A DNA stretch of 64,000 nt from JABAAE01 sp905480545 (GCA_943788025.1 CALSOR010000008.1:124001-188000); one strand, 5' to 3'; counted from the stretch's first letter, positions 1-8,667 are shown. A program made the numbers and translations. The notes: generated by a model from the sequence alone, not told the origin.

Positions 1-640
1 CAATGAATCGTTTTTCGTTTAATACTTTAAGTTGACGCGTGGAGAGTACTTCCTCTAACTTACGGTCCCTTTCCAATTTCATTTTTTCAAGCTTGAATCC
101 CAATTTTTGCTGTGAAAATTGGTCAGAGTATTTCTCATCGAATTCGACTTCAATGTCGTATAGCCTGGAATTCTGAGCTTCAGAAACCTCTAATAAATGC
201 AACGTGTCGCCGAAATAAAACGAAACGTGCCCCATCGCTGAACTGGACAGAAGCAAAAAAACGTGGTGAAAAACAGCAGACTGGGGTGTTGCATGGAAAG
301 CTCTCTAAACATTCGAAACTGTCAGGCTCAGCATCAATGTGAGGTGGCCCAGACGAATTCCCGAGCGCTCATTGATCGACTGCAAGCTTGATCCTAGCAA
401 CTCCGGCATCACAAAGCAAAGAAGTGAAAGACTGAATACGTTTCATGATATCGAGATGGTTAGCAAAACTTTCAATCATCGTTGCAGCGGTGTTTTTCAC
501 AATTTTTCCTACCAAACGTATTTCAGACCGTGCAGTTATCCTTACGCATTCAAACATGAAGATCGACCGCATTGCCGTAGTTGGGTTTGGGCAATTCATT
601 TATAAATTGGTCTGTCTTTCCAAAACAACTTTTGCCATCC
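1..640. other. No recognisable gene at the window start
   Basis: This stretch holds only short overlapping open frames on both strands, none with a recognisable domain or a convincing ribosome binding site. A 76-codon minus-strand frame (369-599) and a 76-codon plus-strand frame (112-342) are open, but nothing in their composition marks them as real. The region probably contains the upstream control region of the glycosyltransferase that begins at 641. Confidence 0.4.
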
Positions 641-2476
641 ATGAGTCGAATAAAAGAAATCAGTTTGATTGCTGTTGTAGCTGGTGTGATTTTCTTCACA
701 AATCTCGGCTCGGCAAAATTATGGGATCGGGACGAACCGCGAAACGCTGGGTGCGCTCGTGAAATGATGCAGCGAGGTGATTTGATCACGCCGATTTTCA
801 ACGACGAAATACGGGATGCAAAACCTATCCTGCAATATTGGTTCATTATTTCTGCCTATCAGATTTTTGGGATCAATGAATTTTCAGCGAGGTTTTGGTC
901 CGCGGTTCTGGGTGTAGGCAGCGTTCTTATCACCTATTTTATCGGTCAACGATTATTCAGTCGCCAAATTGGCATTTTTGCTGGGATCGTTTTGGCAACC
1001 AGCTTCATGTTTTGTGTCGCCTCACGGGCAGCAACGCCCGATGCTTATTTGATATTTTTTAGCACTGCTGCGTTGGCCATTTTCGTAGGTGCCACATTCC
1101 CCAAAAAATCGATGGGCGACAGCAAGAATCCAAACCTTGGGAAAATGGCAGCATCGAACAGTTCAGAAACTTCCGACCGTGGAATCGATGAGTTCAAATC
1201 GCACCCGACTCAACTTTTCCCGAAGATGCGACATGCGATCTTGATGTATGCCGCAATGTCGGTCGGCGTTCTGGCAAAGGGGCCGATTGGCATCTTAATG
1301 CCGTGCGCGATCATTGGCATGTACCTCTTGATTTCAAGGAAAAGCTTCAAAGCCGTCGCTAACGATTCGCATTTGGAACCTGATCGACAAAACGAAACGG
1401 GCTATGCCCATCAACTTTTTCAGTTTGGAAAATCGATCATCGCCACGATTCATCCAGCTCATTTCATAAAAACCTGTTGGTCGATGCGACTACTTACTGC
1501 AACCGCCGTTTTACTTATGGTAGCTGGGCCTTGGTATTTTCTGGTGGGATGGAAAACAAACGGCGACTTTCTTCGTGGCTTCTTCCTTCGCGAGCACATT
1601 GGACGATCAACAACTTCATTTGAGGGGCATAGCGGTTCAATCTTTTACTATCCGGCAGTGATGCTTGTCGGATTTTTTCCATGGTCCGTTTTGGCCGGTC
1701 CCGTCATTTATTCAATCTGGAAAATACGAAAACGCGTCGATCCGGCAATGCTATTTTTGTTGTGCTGGGTCTGCGTCCAAGTCAGTGTTTTTTCTCTAAT
1801 AAGAACCAAGCTTCCCAGTTATGTAACTCCCTGTTACCCGGCGGCTGCCCTAATTGTCGGATACTTTATGCAATGCTGGTTAAAATCACATGTTGCAATG
1901 CCGGAGTGGTTTCCCCGGGCTTCATTTGCAACGCTGTCTCTCGCCGGTTTGGCTACGATCGTCGTTGTCGGATACGTAGCGATTGATCTGCTGCAGACCG
2001 ACATGTCGATCGGCCTCGTCGGATTGATCCCTATGACCATCGGAGTCTGCAGCTACCTGACATGGAAAACGGATACGGTTTCGCAGGTAAAGAAAACCAA
2101 TCCAACTCCGATGGGAATAGGAAAACGACGATCGCTGCAATTCATGTTTGCGGGTGCGGTAGTTTTCTCGTTGGTATTCTTTTCGTCCGTGCTGACTCGT
2201 GTGAGCAAACTGCAGACGTACGATACGCTGCTTGTCAATGGTGACTCCAGCAAGCCTCTTGGGGCATTCGGTGGACTTGAACCGACGTGGGTTTTTTACG
2301 GTGAGAAACCAATTTATGTCGTAATCGACACCCAACAGCAAATTAACTTGACGGCCAGAGAAAACGATTGGCAACAAAAACCCCAACCCGGACTGAAGCA
2401 ATTCTTAAATCAGGAATCCGGGCAACTGATCACACGACGATCGCTCGTTCCGGACAGTCGAACGGCTCATTGGTGA
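641..2476 (+). CDS. ArnT/PMT-family membrane glycosyltransferase, C-terminus altered by a frameshift
   Basis: Integral membrane GT-C glycosyltransferase of the dolichyl-phosphate-mannose mannosyltransferase/ArnT type. Such enzymes move a sugar from a polyprenyl-phosphate donor to an acceptor on the outer face of the cytoplasmic membrane. The N-terminal hydrophobic helix is followed by the family signature WDRDEPRNAG, whose Asp-Glu pair is the usual catalytic site of the first periplasmic loop. About ten further hydrophobic segments follow, with a long loop around residues 160-200. I start at 641 (MSRIKEI) because the upstream in-frame ATG at 581 adds a non-hydrophobic tail. The reading frame stops at 2476, but coding-like sequence continues in the next frame (see the following entry). 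The substrate cannot be told from sequence. Confidence 0.85.
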   Translation: MSRIKEISLIAVVAGVIFFTNLGSAKLWDRDEPRNAGCAREMMQRGDLITPIFNDEIRDAKPILQYWFIISAYQIFGINEFSARFWSAVLGVGSVLITYFIGQRLFSRQIGIFAGIVLATSFMFCVASRAATPDAYLIFFSTAALAIFVGATFPKKSMGDSKNPNLGKMAASNSSETSDRGIDEFKSHPTQLFPKMRHAILMYAAMSVGVLAKGPIGILMPCAIIGMYLLISRKSFKAVANDSHLEPDRQNETGYAHQLFQFGKSIIATIHPAHFIKTCWSMRLLTATAVLLMVAGPWYFLVGWKTNGDFLRGFFLREHIGRSTTSFEGHSGSIFYYPAVMLVGFFPWSVLAGPVIYSIWKIRKRVDPAMLFLLCWVCVQVSVFSLIRTKLPSYVTPCYPAAALIVGYFMQCWLKSHVAMPEWFPRASFATLSLAGLATIVVVGYVAIDLLQTDMSIGLVGLIPMTIGVCSYLTWKTDTVSQVKKTNPTPMGIGKRRSLQFMFAGAVVFSLVFFSSVLTRVSKLQTYDTLLVNGDSSKPLGAFGGLEPTWVFYGEKPIYVVIDTQQQINLTARENDWQQKPQPGLKQFLNQESGQLITRRSLVPDSRTAHW

Positions 2477-2624
2477 AAAAGTTCAAGTAATCAAACAGTC
2501 AGCGTTTTTCTTAAAAAAGAACGAGCAGTTGGTTGTAATCGAGCTTGGCAAACACAAAGGCAAGCACGACGGTCAATCGACAAAAGTGGCTGCTGCTGAC
2601 GAAAATCAGATTGAGAGTCGCTAG
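2430..2624 (+). other. Out-of-frame continuation of the glycosyltransferase C-terminus
   Basis: From about 2430 the +1 frame reads HDDRSFRTVERLIGEKVQ and then FFLKKNEQLVVIELGKHKGK, ending at TAG 2622-2624. This matches the usual end of this family, a phosphate-binding-like beta segment and then a strand such as 'LVVIEL'. The annotated frame instead ends abruptly in Arg/Ser-rich residues. Removing one base near 2430-2440 gives a protein of about 660 residues. It has no start codon of its own, so it is not a separate gene. Confidence 0.6.
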
Positions 2625-2827
2625 ATATGAAAAAACAGGCCCGGAAAGGTGGCAGCCGTGATAAAAAAATGCGACGAATCAGCCGAAAAGATGCTTTTCG
2701 AGAAAGCTGAACAGCGTTCAACATTCTCAGTTCCAACTGCCCGGGGCAGAAAAGGCATATCGATTTCTGTTATCCTTGCTGTACTTCGGTTCTTTCCAAT
2801 TTCCCAACGTAGCCGGTGTGTGGTGCA

Positions 2828-3322
2828 ATGAAGATTCTCGGAATTGATCCTGGACTAAACATCAGCGGCTACGGTGTGATCGAGGCTGACCGCAACGCCG
2901 TGATTGAGGCTGGAATATTAAAAATCAAAAAACGAAAACATGTTGAACATCGCTTGGAAGACCTATACGACAGCCTTATCGAGGTCATTGAATCGTTGTC
3001 GCCGGACTGCATGGCGATTGAAGATTTGTACAGTCACTATGAACGGCCTAAAACGGCGATCATCATGGGCCATGCCCGCGGTGTCATCTTGCTAGCAGCA
3101 AAAAAATGCAGCATACCGGTCACGACCTATGCTGCAACCAAAATCAAAAGTGTAATGACGGGCAACGGCCGTGCCCCCAAAGAGCAGATGCAATTGTCCG
3201 TCTGTCGGCATCTAGGACTGGAAAAAATACCTGATCCGCCTGACGTTGCCGATGCATTAGCTATTGCTCTATGCCACGACCATTATTTAAAACTTGACCA
3301 AAAACTCCAAATCGCAACATGA
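2828..3322 (+). CDS. ruvC: Holliday junction resolvase RuvC
   Basis: Endonuclease that cuts Holliday junctions symmetrically during recombinational repair, working with the RuvAB branch-migration complex. The 164-residue product has the RNase H-like fold signature GIDPGLNISGYG with catalytic Asp7, Glu65 in AIEDLYSHYE, and the C-terminal pair Asp139/Asp142 in PPDVADALAIALCH. The TGNGRAPKEQ block is also typical. Length matches the family (160-175 residues). The start at 2828 places Asp7 correctly; an in-frame ATG at 2816 would add four residues. Its stop overlaps the start of ruvA (ATGA), so the two are translationally coupled. ruvB is not in the window. Confidence 0.97.
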   Translation: MKILGIDPGLNISGYGVIEADRNAVIEAGILKIKKRKHVEHRLEDLYDSLIEVIESLSPDCMAIEDLYSHYERPKTAIIMGHARGVILLAAKKCSIPVTTYAATKIKSVMTGNGRAPKEQMQLSVCRHLGLEKIPDPPDVADALAIALCHDHYLKLDQKLQIAT

Positions 3323-3951
3323 TTTCAAAAATCACTGGCACCCTAGTCAAACTCGAAACGGATGCCGCTTTTATTTCGTCGGATCCGTTTGAATATGAAG
3401 TCCTCATACCGGATTTTACACGTCGACAAATCCAGGCTGACGTGGGTAAAAAGACGACGCTCCATACAATCCATTACATCGAGGGCAATCCATCACAGGG
3501 TGGTCGAATGATTCCTCGCGTTGTTGGATTCAAAACTGAGGTTGAACGGGAGTTCTTCGATTACTTTTGTTCGGTTGACGGTGTTGGGGTCAAAAAAGCA
3601 TTGCGGGCAATGATTCGTCCCGTCCAAGAAGTTGCGACGTTGATCGAGCGACAAGACGCAAAAGGGCTTTCCGTATTACCCGGAATTGGGCCAGCCACAT
3701 CAGAACGCATCATCGCTAAATTGAGGCGTAAGATGCCGAAATTTGCACTAATCGCAAAATCAATTCAAATTGACGGAGCGACATCGACCGTCGATTTAAG
3801 CATCGCCGATGAAGTCATGCAACTGCTGTGCTCCCTAGGGCATTCCGATGTAGATGCACAAACACTTGTGGATTCGGCCCTCGCGTCCAAGAAGAAGTTC
3901 AAAGACGTTGAAAGTATGATGCAGGCGGTGTACGAACGATCCGTTCAATAG
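3319..3951 (+). CDS. ruvA: Holliday junction branch migration protein RuvA
   Basis: DNA-binding subunit of the RuvAB motor; it forms a tetramer on the four-way junction and recruits the RuvB ATPase. The 210-residue protein begins with the OB-fold MISKITGTLVKLE. Two helix-hairpin-helix motifs follow, SVDGVGVKKALRAM (about residues 86-99) and VLPGIGPATSERIIAKLR (about 117-134). A C-terminal domain that would contact RuvB sits at about 160-210. The OB domain is more divergent than in model bacteria, with an insertion around GNPSQGGRM. It starts inside the ruvC stop codon, which implies one transcript. Confidence 0.93.
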   Translation: MISKITGTLVKLETDAAFISSDPFEYEVLIPDFTRRQIQADVGKKTTLHTIHYIEGNPSQGGRMIPRVVGFKTEVEREFFDYFCSVDGVGVKKALRAMIRPVQEVATLIERQDAKGLSVLPGIGPATSERIIAKLRRKMPKFALIAKSIQIDGATSTVDLSIADEVMQLLCSLGHSDVDAQTLVDSALASKKKFKDVESMMQAVYERSVQ

Positions 3952-4241
3952 CTACGTGGTTCACCGTTTCTACTACACCTTACGGTCCAAACTCACTGCG
4001 GTCGCTTGCATAATTTGATCTAGCGGTTCTCTGCACCGTGAGATTCGGAAAGCAGCAACAAAGCCGTTTCGGTTCGCGAGTCGCCGGCCAGGTGTTGCGC
4101 GTAAGATGAAAACAAGCGCTAATCCCCAACCAATTCTTCATTGAAAATTCGCTGCACGTCTTCGCCAAATGGCACAAGACGTTGATGTTGCCGCAGGCAA
4201 GCATTACGTTCAGACAATCAACTAGCTTGAGATCAACTAGA

Positions 4242-4538
4242 TTAGCTTGAAATCAACTGTGAATAGGCGTTGATTGCTATAATTGCGTTTTCAACCCCAC
4301 CAAGCCAATCAACCAACTCATTGGCGAATTGCAGGTCAGAAATCGACAAATCATCTGCGGATTTTTTTCGATTGACCAAACCATGTTTTCTACGATCATT
4401 CGACAACACTGTGCTTACGAATTGCGTCGTAACATCGTACCCCTCAACGTTCAGGGCCGAAGCAATGCGCTTCGGACCCACTGTTGGGTTTTCACCCTTA
4501 TAGTTTCGTATCGCTTCCGACTTGCTGTACGGTAGCAC
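4242..4538 (-). CDS. Small conserved planctomycete-type helical (HTH-like) protein
   Basis: A 98-residue protein. It has an N-terminal helical module (SKSEAIRNYKGENPTVGPKR) resembling a small DNA-binding three-helix fold, a basic linker DRRKHGLVNRKK, and a C-terminal helix pair LQFANELVDWLGGVENAI. I recognise this layout from short planctomycete proteins that carry a 'kaq/sk-AIRd...npdakpkeI...LVS-vk' N-terminus and a 'Lggvekak-al' end. No function is established for them. The start is GTG at 4538. Coding-like sequence continues upstream in frame (residues like ARGEKGTFARPKTAK) with no ATG, so the true start may be lost. It stands alone in an otherwise gene-poor, AT-rich stretch. Confidence 0.6.
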   Translation of the reverse strand: MLPYSKSEAIRNYKGENPTVGPKRIASALNVEGYDVTTQFVSTVLSNDRRKHGLVNRKKSADDLSISDLQFANELVDWLGGVENAIIAINAYSQLISS

Positions 4539-4915
4539 TTTAGCCGTTTTGGGCCTGGCAAATGTTCCTTTTTCGCCGCGAGCTAATATTCTGAACTTAG
4601 ATCAAAATGAGACCAGCATTGGTTCGCTGACTATGTTACCAGTACAATACATAACACTCCGACGAAAATAGTATTCACCGAAAGCATTCAGACCAAGGTT
4701 TTCTGTGGATTCACCCCCGATGAAAGCTTGTGGTTTAGTAGATCTCAACGGTCTGAATCAAATTCTTATACCGGATTGTGGGAAGTGTCCCCTCAAATCA
4801 AAAACACTTATGCTCATTTAATCGCTGTTTTGGGTACCAGTGACTCTTTACATTTTCCGCAAAATCGGGAGCAAATTGTCTAGCTCAATACGCGTCAACT
4901 CTGATCCGTACTTGC
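4539..4915. other. AT-rich intergenic stretch
   Basis: No open frame of note and no recognisable RNA structure. Base composition is more AT-rich than the flanking core genes, as in the small-gene islet that follows. A short motif near 4778-4800 (gggaagtgtcccct) loosely resembles the IS256-type terminal repeat found further on, but too weakly to call a second copy. Confidence 0.35.
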
Positions 4916-5086
4916 CTATTTAGTTCTCCACTGTTGCTGCAATCTCCGCTTAAACCTGTCCGTCCAATTTGGCGTATCGAACTGTCCGTTCGCCGCATCT
5001 GCCATGATAAGCTTTTCGTATGGCGGGTCTGGACGTTTATCATCGTGAGGTGAACCTGGAGGAACAAACTCTGTATATATCGCCAT
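4916..5086 (-). CDS. Small hypothetical protein, 56 residues
   Basis: Starts MAIYTEFVPPGSPHDDKRP, with an ATG at 5086 preceded by a purine-rich ribosome-binding-like stretch (gaaagggaaac). It ends in a basic Arg/Gln-rich tail (RFKRRLQQQWRTK). An upstream in-frame ATG at 5119 is possible but has no such site. It lies 84 bases downstream of another small AT-rich gene on the same strand, so the two may be one transcription unit. I do not recognise the family. The charged, Pro-rich composition suggests a soluble protein. Confidence 0.45.
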   Translation of the reverse strand: MAIYTEFVPPGSPHDDKRPDPPYEKLIMADAANGQFDTPNWTDRFKRRLQQQWRTK

Positions 5087-5170
5087 GTTTCCCTTTCTTC
5101 CCGTTCTTCGCCATTTCATAAATAAATCCGTAACTATCCCAAAAAAAGGCTCTTAAAATGTGAATCCGCT

Positions 5171-5495
5171 TTAAGAATTTGACCTACCGGTTTTGTCCAG
5201 AGTTTGCTTTTCTAGTTTTCCAATGTCATTCCTAATTAAGCCATTTGCAGTCGTAATCGATGACTTATATTCTTTCAAATATTTTATTGTTTGCTTGTGT
5301 AAAACTTTATTAGCTGCCTTGATTGCTGCATCCACTTTGTTTTCTAGTATTTTTAATGCGGGCTCAATCTTACTCAATTTTTCCGAAGCCAGCGCGCCTT
5401 CCCAGCTTTTTAATGCATCCGAAATGCCCGTATTCGTAAGCGTTTTCGCTTTGTTTTTTTTTCCACCATTTTTCAGATAATTGTGCACTTGGCAT
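5171..5495 (-). CDS. Small Lys-rich helical protein, frameshifted in an A9 run
   Basis: A good start site lies at 5495: AAGGA, seven bases, then ATG giving MPSAQLSEKWWKK. That frame then derails in a run of nine A (5454-5462). Deleting one A joins it to a long frame, NKAKTLTNTGISDALKSWEG and onward, giving about 107 residues. The body is rich in Lys and Ala with heptad-like spacing (LSKIEPALKILENKVDAAIK), so it is probably a helical or coiled-coil soluble protein. The uninterrupted frame that can be read back to 5629 is an artefact, because it runs into the left end of the insertion sequence. The A run could be a sequencing error, a null mutation or a slippage site. Function unknown. Confidence 0.5.
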
Positions 5496-5550
5496 ATGTT
5501 TTCCTTTTTAATTGCTATAGCGGTTATGCTTTTTTTAGAATACCAAATAT

Positions 5551-5578
5551 GAGGATGCGTCCCAAAATTTGTTAGAAG
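5551..5578 (+). repeat. Left terminal inverted repeat of the IS256-type element
   Basis: Imperfect match to the reverse complement of 7030-7057. The conserved parts are GGATG..TCCC and TTGTTAgAAGT. A two-base insertion (CG) separates the two halves of the first block compared with the right end. Confidence 0.6.
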
Positions 5579-5585
5579 TTGAAAA

Positions 5586-5664
5586 GTGGTCTCCCGAAAG
5601 GCGACAATGTCGCCTTTCGGAACTTTCAACTTTCATCGTCGGTTGGCGCCGACGGGGAGACCAC
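5586..5664 (+). promoter_or_regulatory. Nested inverted repeats forming a three-way RNA junction over the transposase ribosome binding site
   Basis: GTGGTCTC (5586-5593) pairs with GAGACCAC (5657-5664), which ends one base before the transposase ATG at 5666. Inside are a 13-bp perfect inverted repeat (5594-5606/5608-5620, single-base centre) and a second hairpin, CGTCGG-N6-CCGACG (5637-5654). The likely Shine-Dalgarno GGGGAG (5654-5659) partly lies in the closing stem. Several insertion sequences use such structures to stop transposase being made from outside read-through transcripts. That role here is an inference. Confidence 0.55.
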
Positions 5665-5665
5665 C

Positions 5666-6952
5666 ATGAACGAATCTAATCTTTTACAAACGCTTGGGCA
5701 AGTTTCTTCTGAATCAGCATCAGAAGTATTTCGGACTCACCTTCGGGGGCTTGTTCGTCAGATGATCACCGATGTGATGGCCGAGGAAGTCACCGCGTTG
5801 TGCGGTGCCAAACATCAACCGACGGACGAAACTCATTTTCGGGCCGGGAGCAGCCCAGGTCGGGTGATTTACGAAGGCCAACGTGAACCCGTTATCCGCC
5901 CGCGAGTCCGCCGTCAGAACGAAGATGGAACGACATCGGAAGTGTTGCTTTCAACCTACGAAGCGGCGAAGTGCCCGGAGCAGTTGCGTGAATCGGTCGT
6001 TTCTGCCTTGGTGGCAGGCGTCAGCACTCGAAACGTCGCCAAGACCCAAGATGCGAATACACCGGGATTCAGCAAGTCAAATGTTTCTCGACATTGGAAA
6101 GCAGTGGGACATCAGTTTGTCGACCAGCTTCGTGGTCACGATCTTTCCGAAAAAGACTGGGCCATCCTGATGTTGGATGGGATTCATTTGAGTCAAGATC
6201 AGACCGCGATCGTCGCCCTCGGCATCACTACCGAGGGCCACAAACACGTTTTGGATTTCGAATTGGGAAGTGCCGAAAACGCTGAAGTTTGTCGGGGTTT
6301 GATGCGTCGGTTGGTGTCGCGAGGCTTCGATTGTGACAGACGCTTGTTCGCGGTACTCGATGGCAGCAAAGCACTCCGTACGGTGCTGTTAGAGTTTTTC
6401 AATGATGCTGTGATTCAGCGTTGCTTGGTCCACAAGGAACGAAATATCCGAGCGAAATTATCCAAACGTCATTGGGGTGAGTTGGCTCGCCTCTTCAAGC
6501 GACTTCGCACCATTCAAGGCAAAGAAGACGCCCAGGACGTTGTGAATGAATTAGTCGAATTCCTGAGACCCTTGAACGCCGAAGCTCTAAAGAGTCTTGA
6601 GGAAGCAGGAGACGATTTGATTGCTTTACAGATTCTTGATGTCCCCAACACGCTCCATCGAAACCTACTCAGCACCAATGCGATTGAAAACTCATTTCGA
6701 AACACGCGGGGGAAACTGGGACGGGTGACTCGGTTTCGTGCGGAAACCGATCAAGCAACTCGTTGGTTGGCTTATGCTCTGACGGAGGTCGAGGAAAGGT
6801 TTCCGGCGAATCAGCGGATACGCCGATCTTCCCAAACTAATCAATGCCCTCAAAAAAACAAAAAACTCGCAGCCAAAAAAATCCCCTCCGGGATTACCGG
6901 TGGGAGAATCAAACGGAGAGGGACGCATTTAATACCGTCGCTGGCGGCTTAA
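5666..6952 (+). CDS. IS256-family (mutator-type) DDE transposase, C-terminus frameshifted
   Basis: Catalyses copy-out/paste-in movement of the element. The DDE residues are visible: Asp in ILMLDGIHLS, Asp in FAVLDGSKAL and Glu in STNAIENSFRNTRGK. The family CLVHKERNI segment is also present. After codon 379 the frame changes. The +1 frame continues the family C-terminus (RRISGYADLPKLINALKKTK) to a stop at 6930-6932, about 421 residues in all. The annotated frame instead runs to 6952 with non-family sequence. One extra C near 6803-6804 explains this. All catalytic residues precede the slip, so the truncated product might retain some function, but the copy is probably inactive. I start at 6 bases after the masked ribosome site, where the family N-terminus MNESNLLQ begins. 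Confidence 0.85.
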   Translation: MNESNLLQTLGQVSSESASEVFRTHLRGLVRQMITDVMAEEVTALCGAKHQPTDETHFRAGSSPGRVIYEGQREPVIRPRVRRQNEDGTTSEVLLSTYEAAKCPEQLRESVVSALVAGVSTRNVAKTQDANTPGFSKSNVSRHWKAVGHQFVDQLRGHDLSEKDWAILMLDGIHLSQDQTAIVALGITTEGHKHVLDFELGSAENAEVCRGLMRRLVSRGFDCDRRLFAVLDGSKALRTVLLEFFNDAVIQRCLVHKERNIRAKLSKRHWGELARLFKRLRTIQGKEDAQDVVNELVEFLRPLNAEALKSLEEAGDDLIALQILDVPNTLHRNLLSTNAIENSFRNTRGKLGRVTRFRAETDQATRWLAYALTEVEERFPANQRIRRSSQTNQCPQKNKKLAAKKIPSGITGGRIKRRGTHLIPSLAA

Positions 6953-7029
6953 CGCGAGCTGAAGAAAGGGCTCGCTTGCCGCCTAAGTCAAACCAAACTA
7001 ACCTTTTATATTCCGAGACCCAAAACTGA

Positions 7030-7057
7030 CTTTTAACAACAAAAGGGACATCCCCTG
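7030..7057 (-). repeat. Right terminal inverted repeat of the IS256-type element
   Basis: Read on the minus strand it begins aggggatgtcccttttgttg and matches the left end at 5551-5578 imperfectly. It lies about 100 bases after the transposase stop, as expected for a one-gene insertion sequence. Confidence 0.6.
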
Positions 7058-7321
7058 ACTGGAGCGAGAGGAAAAGTACAACCTTTCGAATCAGATGATG
7101 TCGATGTGGTTCCAGCGACTTTAAACTTTTTGCTAAAGGTCTTTTCCCAGCGAGTTTAACGCGCCAAATTTAGGCAACCATACATCCACTGGTCCCTATT
7201 CTCCAAAAGCAACGGATGGCAATTAAAAATGAGCAAGTTCGATCCAGACATCGAGATGCCAAATGAATCGAGGCGTTACGATAGCTTCAGGTTGAAAAAG
7301 CGAATAAACCTGCCGTTTACA

Positions 7322-8647
7322 TCAGCTTGGTAAACAACTTTTGAGCAATGCTGCCTTGTCGATCTGGCCGGGCAGACGCCTCAAAATATCCGGATGCAGA
7401 AAAACTCGAATGCGTTTTACCAGCGAATCAAACCGCTGAGAATTCATCGCTTTGACAATGGGTGAAACCAACTCCAAAGGACGACTTTTGTTGGATGCTG
7501 CCGAAAAAACATCAACCTCAAATTGGCTCTCATGTGACTTCGGCGGAGCATCCACTATGACTTGATAAGGAGCAACACGAAAACCTACAGCCCGACTTAT
7601 CGCTTCGGACAAACGATCCGCACAGGATACTAACAATGAATAGTCTTTATGGGCGAGAGCATTATACAACTCGGGTTGGTCCAGAAAACTTACCTCGAAG
7701 AACCGCTTGTATAAATCACGTGATGGCCCAAACAATCCGTTAGCCAAATCACCTACCGAATGCTTTTGCGCCTCCAACTTCAATCGATCAATAAATTCAG
7801 ATTCGTGCATGCGAAAAAGCGAATCTAAATCAATGCTCTTGTAAATTAAATAGAAGAGTCGCTGAAGCATCGTTGTTGCGCTTCTAACCGCATGATGCCA
7901 GTACACCTCGCTGAACATCACATACCTTGAAAACACCATCATTTCCGCGGCCGTCTTTCCCTTTTGCGTGATCGCGACCCGATTCCCCGATTGGTTGATA
8001 CAGAGACTTCCAATCAGCCGCTGTTGATCAAAATTCTTTCCATAGGGTACGCCAGCATGCAAAGAGTCTCGCTGCAAATAATCTAGCTTGTCGACATCGA
8101 TTGGCCCCGAGAGCAAACTCTTGAGCAACTCGCCCGATTTTGAACGAGCCTTTCCCGACAGCATCGTGACAATATCACGTGGATTGATGCCCCATTCATC
8201 CCGTAGCGTATTAGCAACTTCACCCTCTAAAAGGAAACTGTTTGCGAAAAGCTCATGCTCCGGAACCCCGGGTAGTTCAAGGTCTTCGATAGGGTGGCAA
8301 AACGGCCAATGCCCTAAATCGTGCAACAGCGATGCAACGATAAAGACTTCAACATCTTCGACAGTTACCAATTCATGAAATCGAGGAAACTTGGAGAGCT
8401 GCCGAACATACAACAACGCAGTCCGGTAAACGCCAAGTGAATGCTCGAATCGTGTATGGTTGGCCGCTGGATAAACAAGTGAAACGAGTCCCAGCTGACT
8501 AATTCGTGCAAGCCGCCTGAATTCGGGCGTATCGATCAACTTGCGAATGCGAGGCGTAATTGGAACATCAATTTCATCTGGAATTCGGATCACCGAATCC
8601 AATGATCCCAGACATTTGATTTCCGGTATCTCCTCGATAGACGACAT
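7322..8647 (-). CDS. HD-domain phosphohydrolase (SAMHD1/dNTPase-like)
   Basis: A 441-residue soluble protein of the HD superfamily, closest in layout to the COG1078/SAMHD1-type deoxynucleotide triphosphohydrolases. The metal-binding set is present: His69 in TRFEHSLGVYRTA, the His109-Asp110 doublet in ASLLHDLGHWPFCH, and a distal Asp in PIDVDKLDYLQRDSLHAGV (about 184-189). The YxxRDS region and a long helical C-terminal part are typical. Members hydrolyse dNTPs or related nucleotides, and the exact substrate here is unknown. Length is normal for the family. It is followed closely on the same strand by nothing else but lies 20 bases from the stop of the zinc-ribbon membrane protein, so the two may be co-transcribed. 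Confidence 0.9.
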   Translation of the reverse strand: MSSIEEIPEIKCLGSLDSVIRIPDEIDVPITPRIRKLIDTPEFRRLARISQLGLVSLVYPAANHTRFEHSLGVYRTALLYVRQLSKFPRFHELVTVEDVEVFIVASLLHDLGHWPFCHPIEDLELPGVPEHELFANSFLLEGEVANTLRDEWGINPRDIVTMLSGKARSKSGELLKSLLSGPIDVDKLDYLQRDSLHAGVPYGKNFDQQRLIGSLCINQSGNRVAITQKGKTAAEMMVFSRYVMFSEVYWHHAVRSATTMLQRLFYLIYKSIDLDSLFRMHESEFIDRLKLEAQKHSVGDLANGLFGPSRDLYKRFFEVSFLDQPELYNALAHKDYSLLVSCADRLSEAISRAVGFRVAPYQVIVDAPPKSHESQFEVDVFSAASNKSRPLELVSPIVKAMNSQRFDSLVKRIRVFLHPDILRRLPGQIDKAALLKSCLPS

Positions 8648-8667
8648 TGCTTGAATTCCGGTATTGG

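Larger units (their letters stand above)
5551..7057 (+). mobile_element. IS256-family insertion sequence, about 1.5 kb
   Basis: A mutator-type transposase gene lies between imperfect inverted ends. The left end (5551-5578, gaggatgcgtcccaaaattt...) matches the reverse complement of the right end (7030-7057, aggggatgtcccttttgttg...) through a shared GGATG(CG)TCCC core and a TTGTTA-AAGT block. I could not find a clear 8-9 bp target duplication. It inserted just upstream of the small gene at 5171-5495, within an AT-rich islet. The end positions are good to a few bases. Confidence 0.75.

Noticed and set aside
3980..4204. A 74-codon minus-strand frame after ruvA
   Set aside because: Cys-rich composition with no family pattern and no ribosome site; probably noise.
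4775..4805. Motif gggaagtgtcccct resembling an IS end
   Set aside because: Only the core resembles the IS256-type repeat; no second transposase or matching partner.
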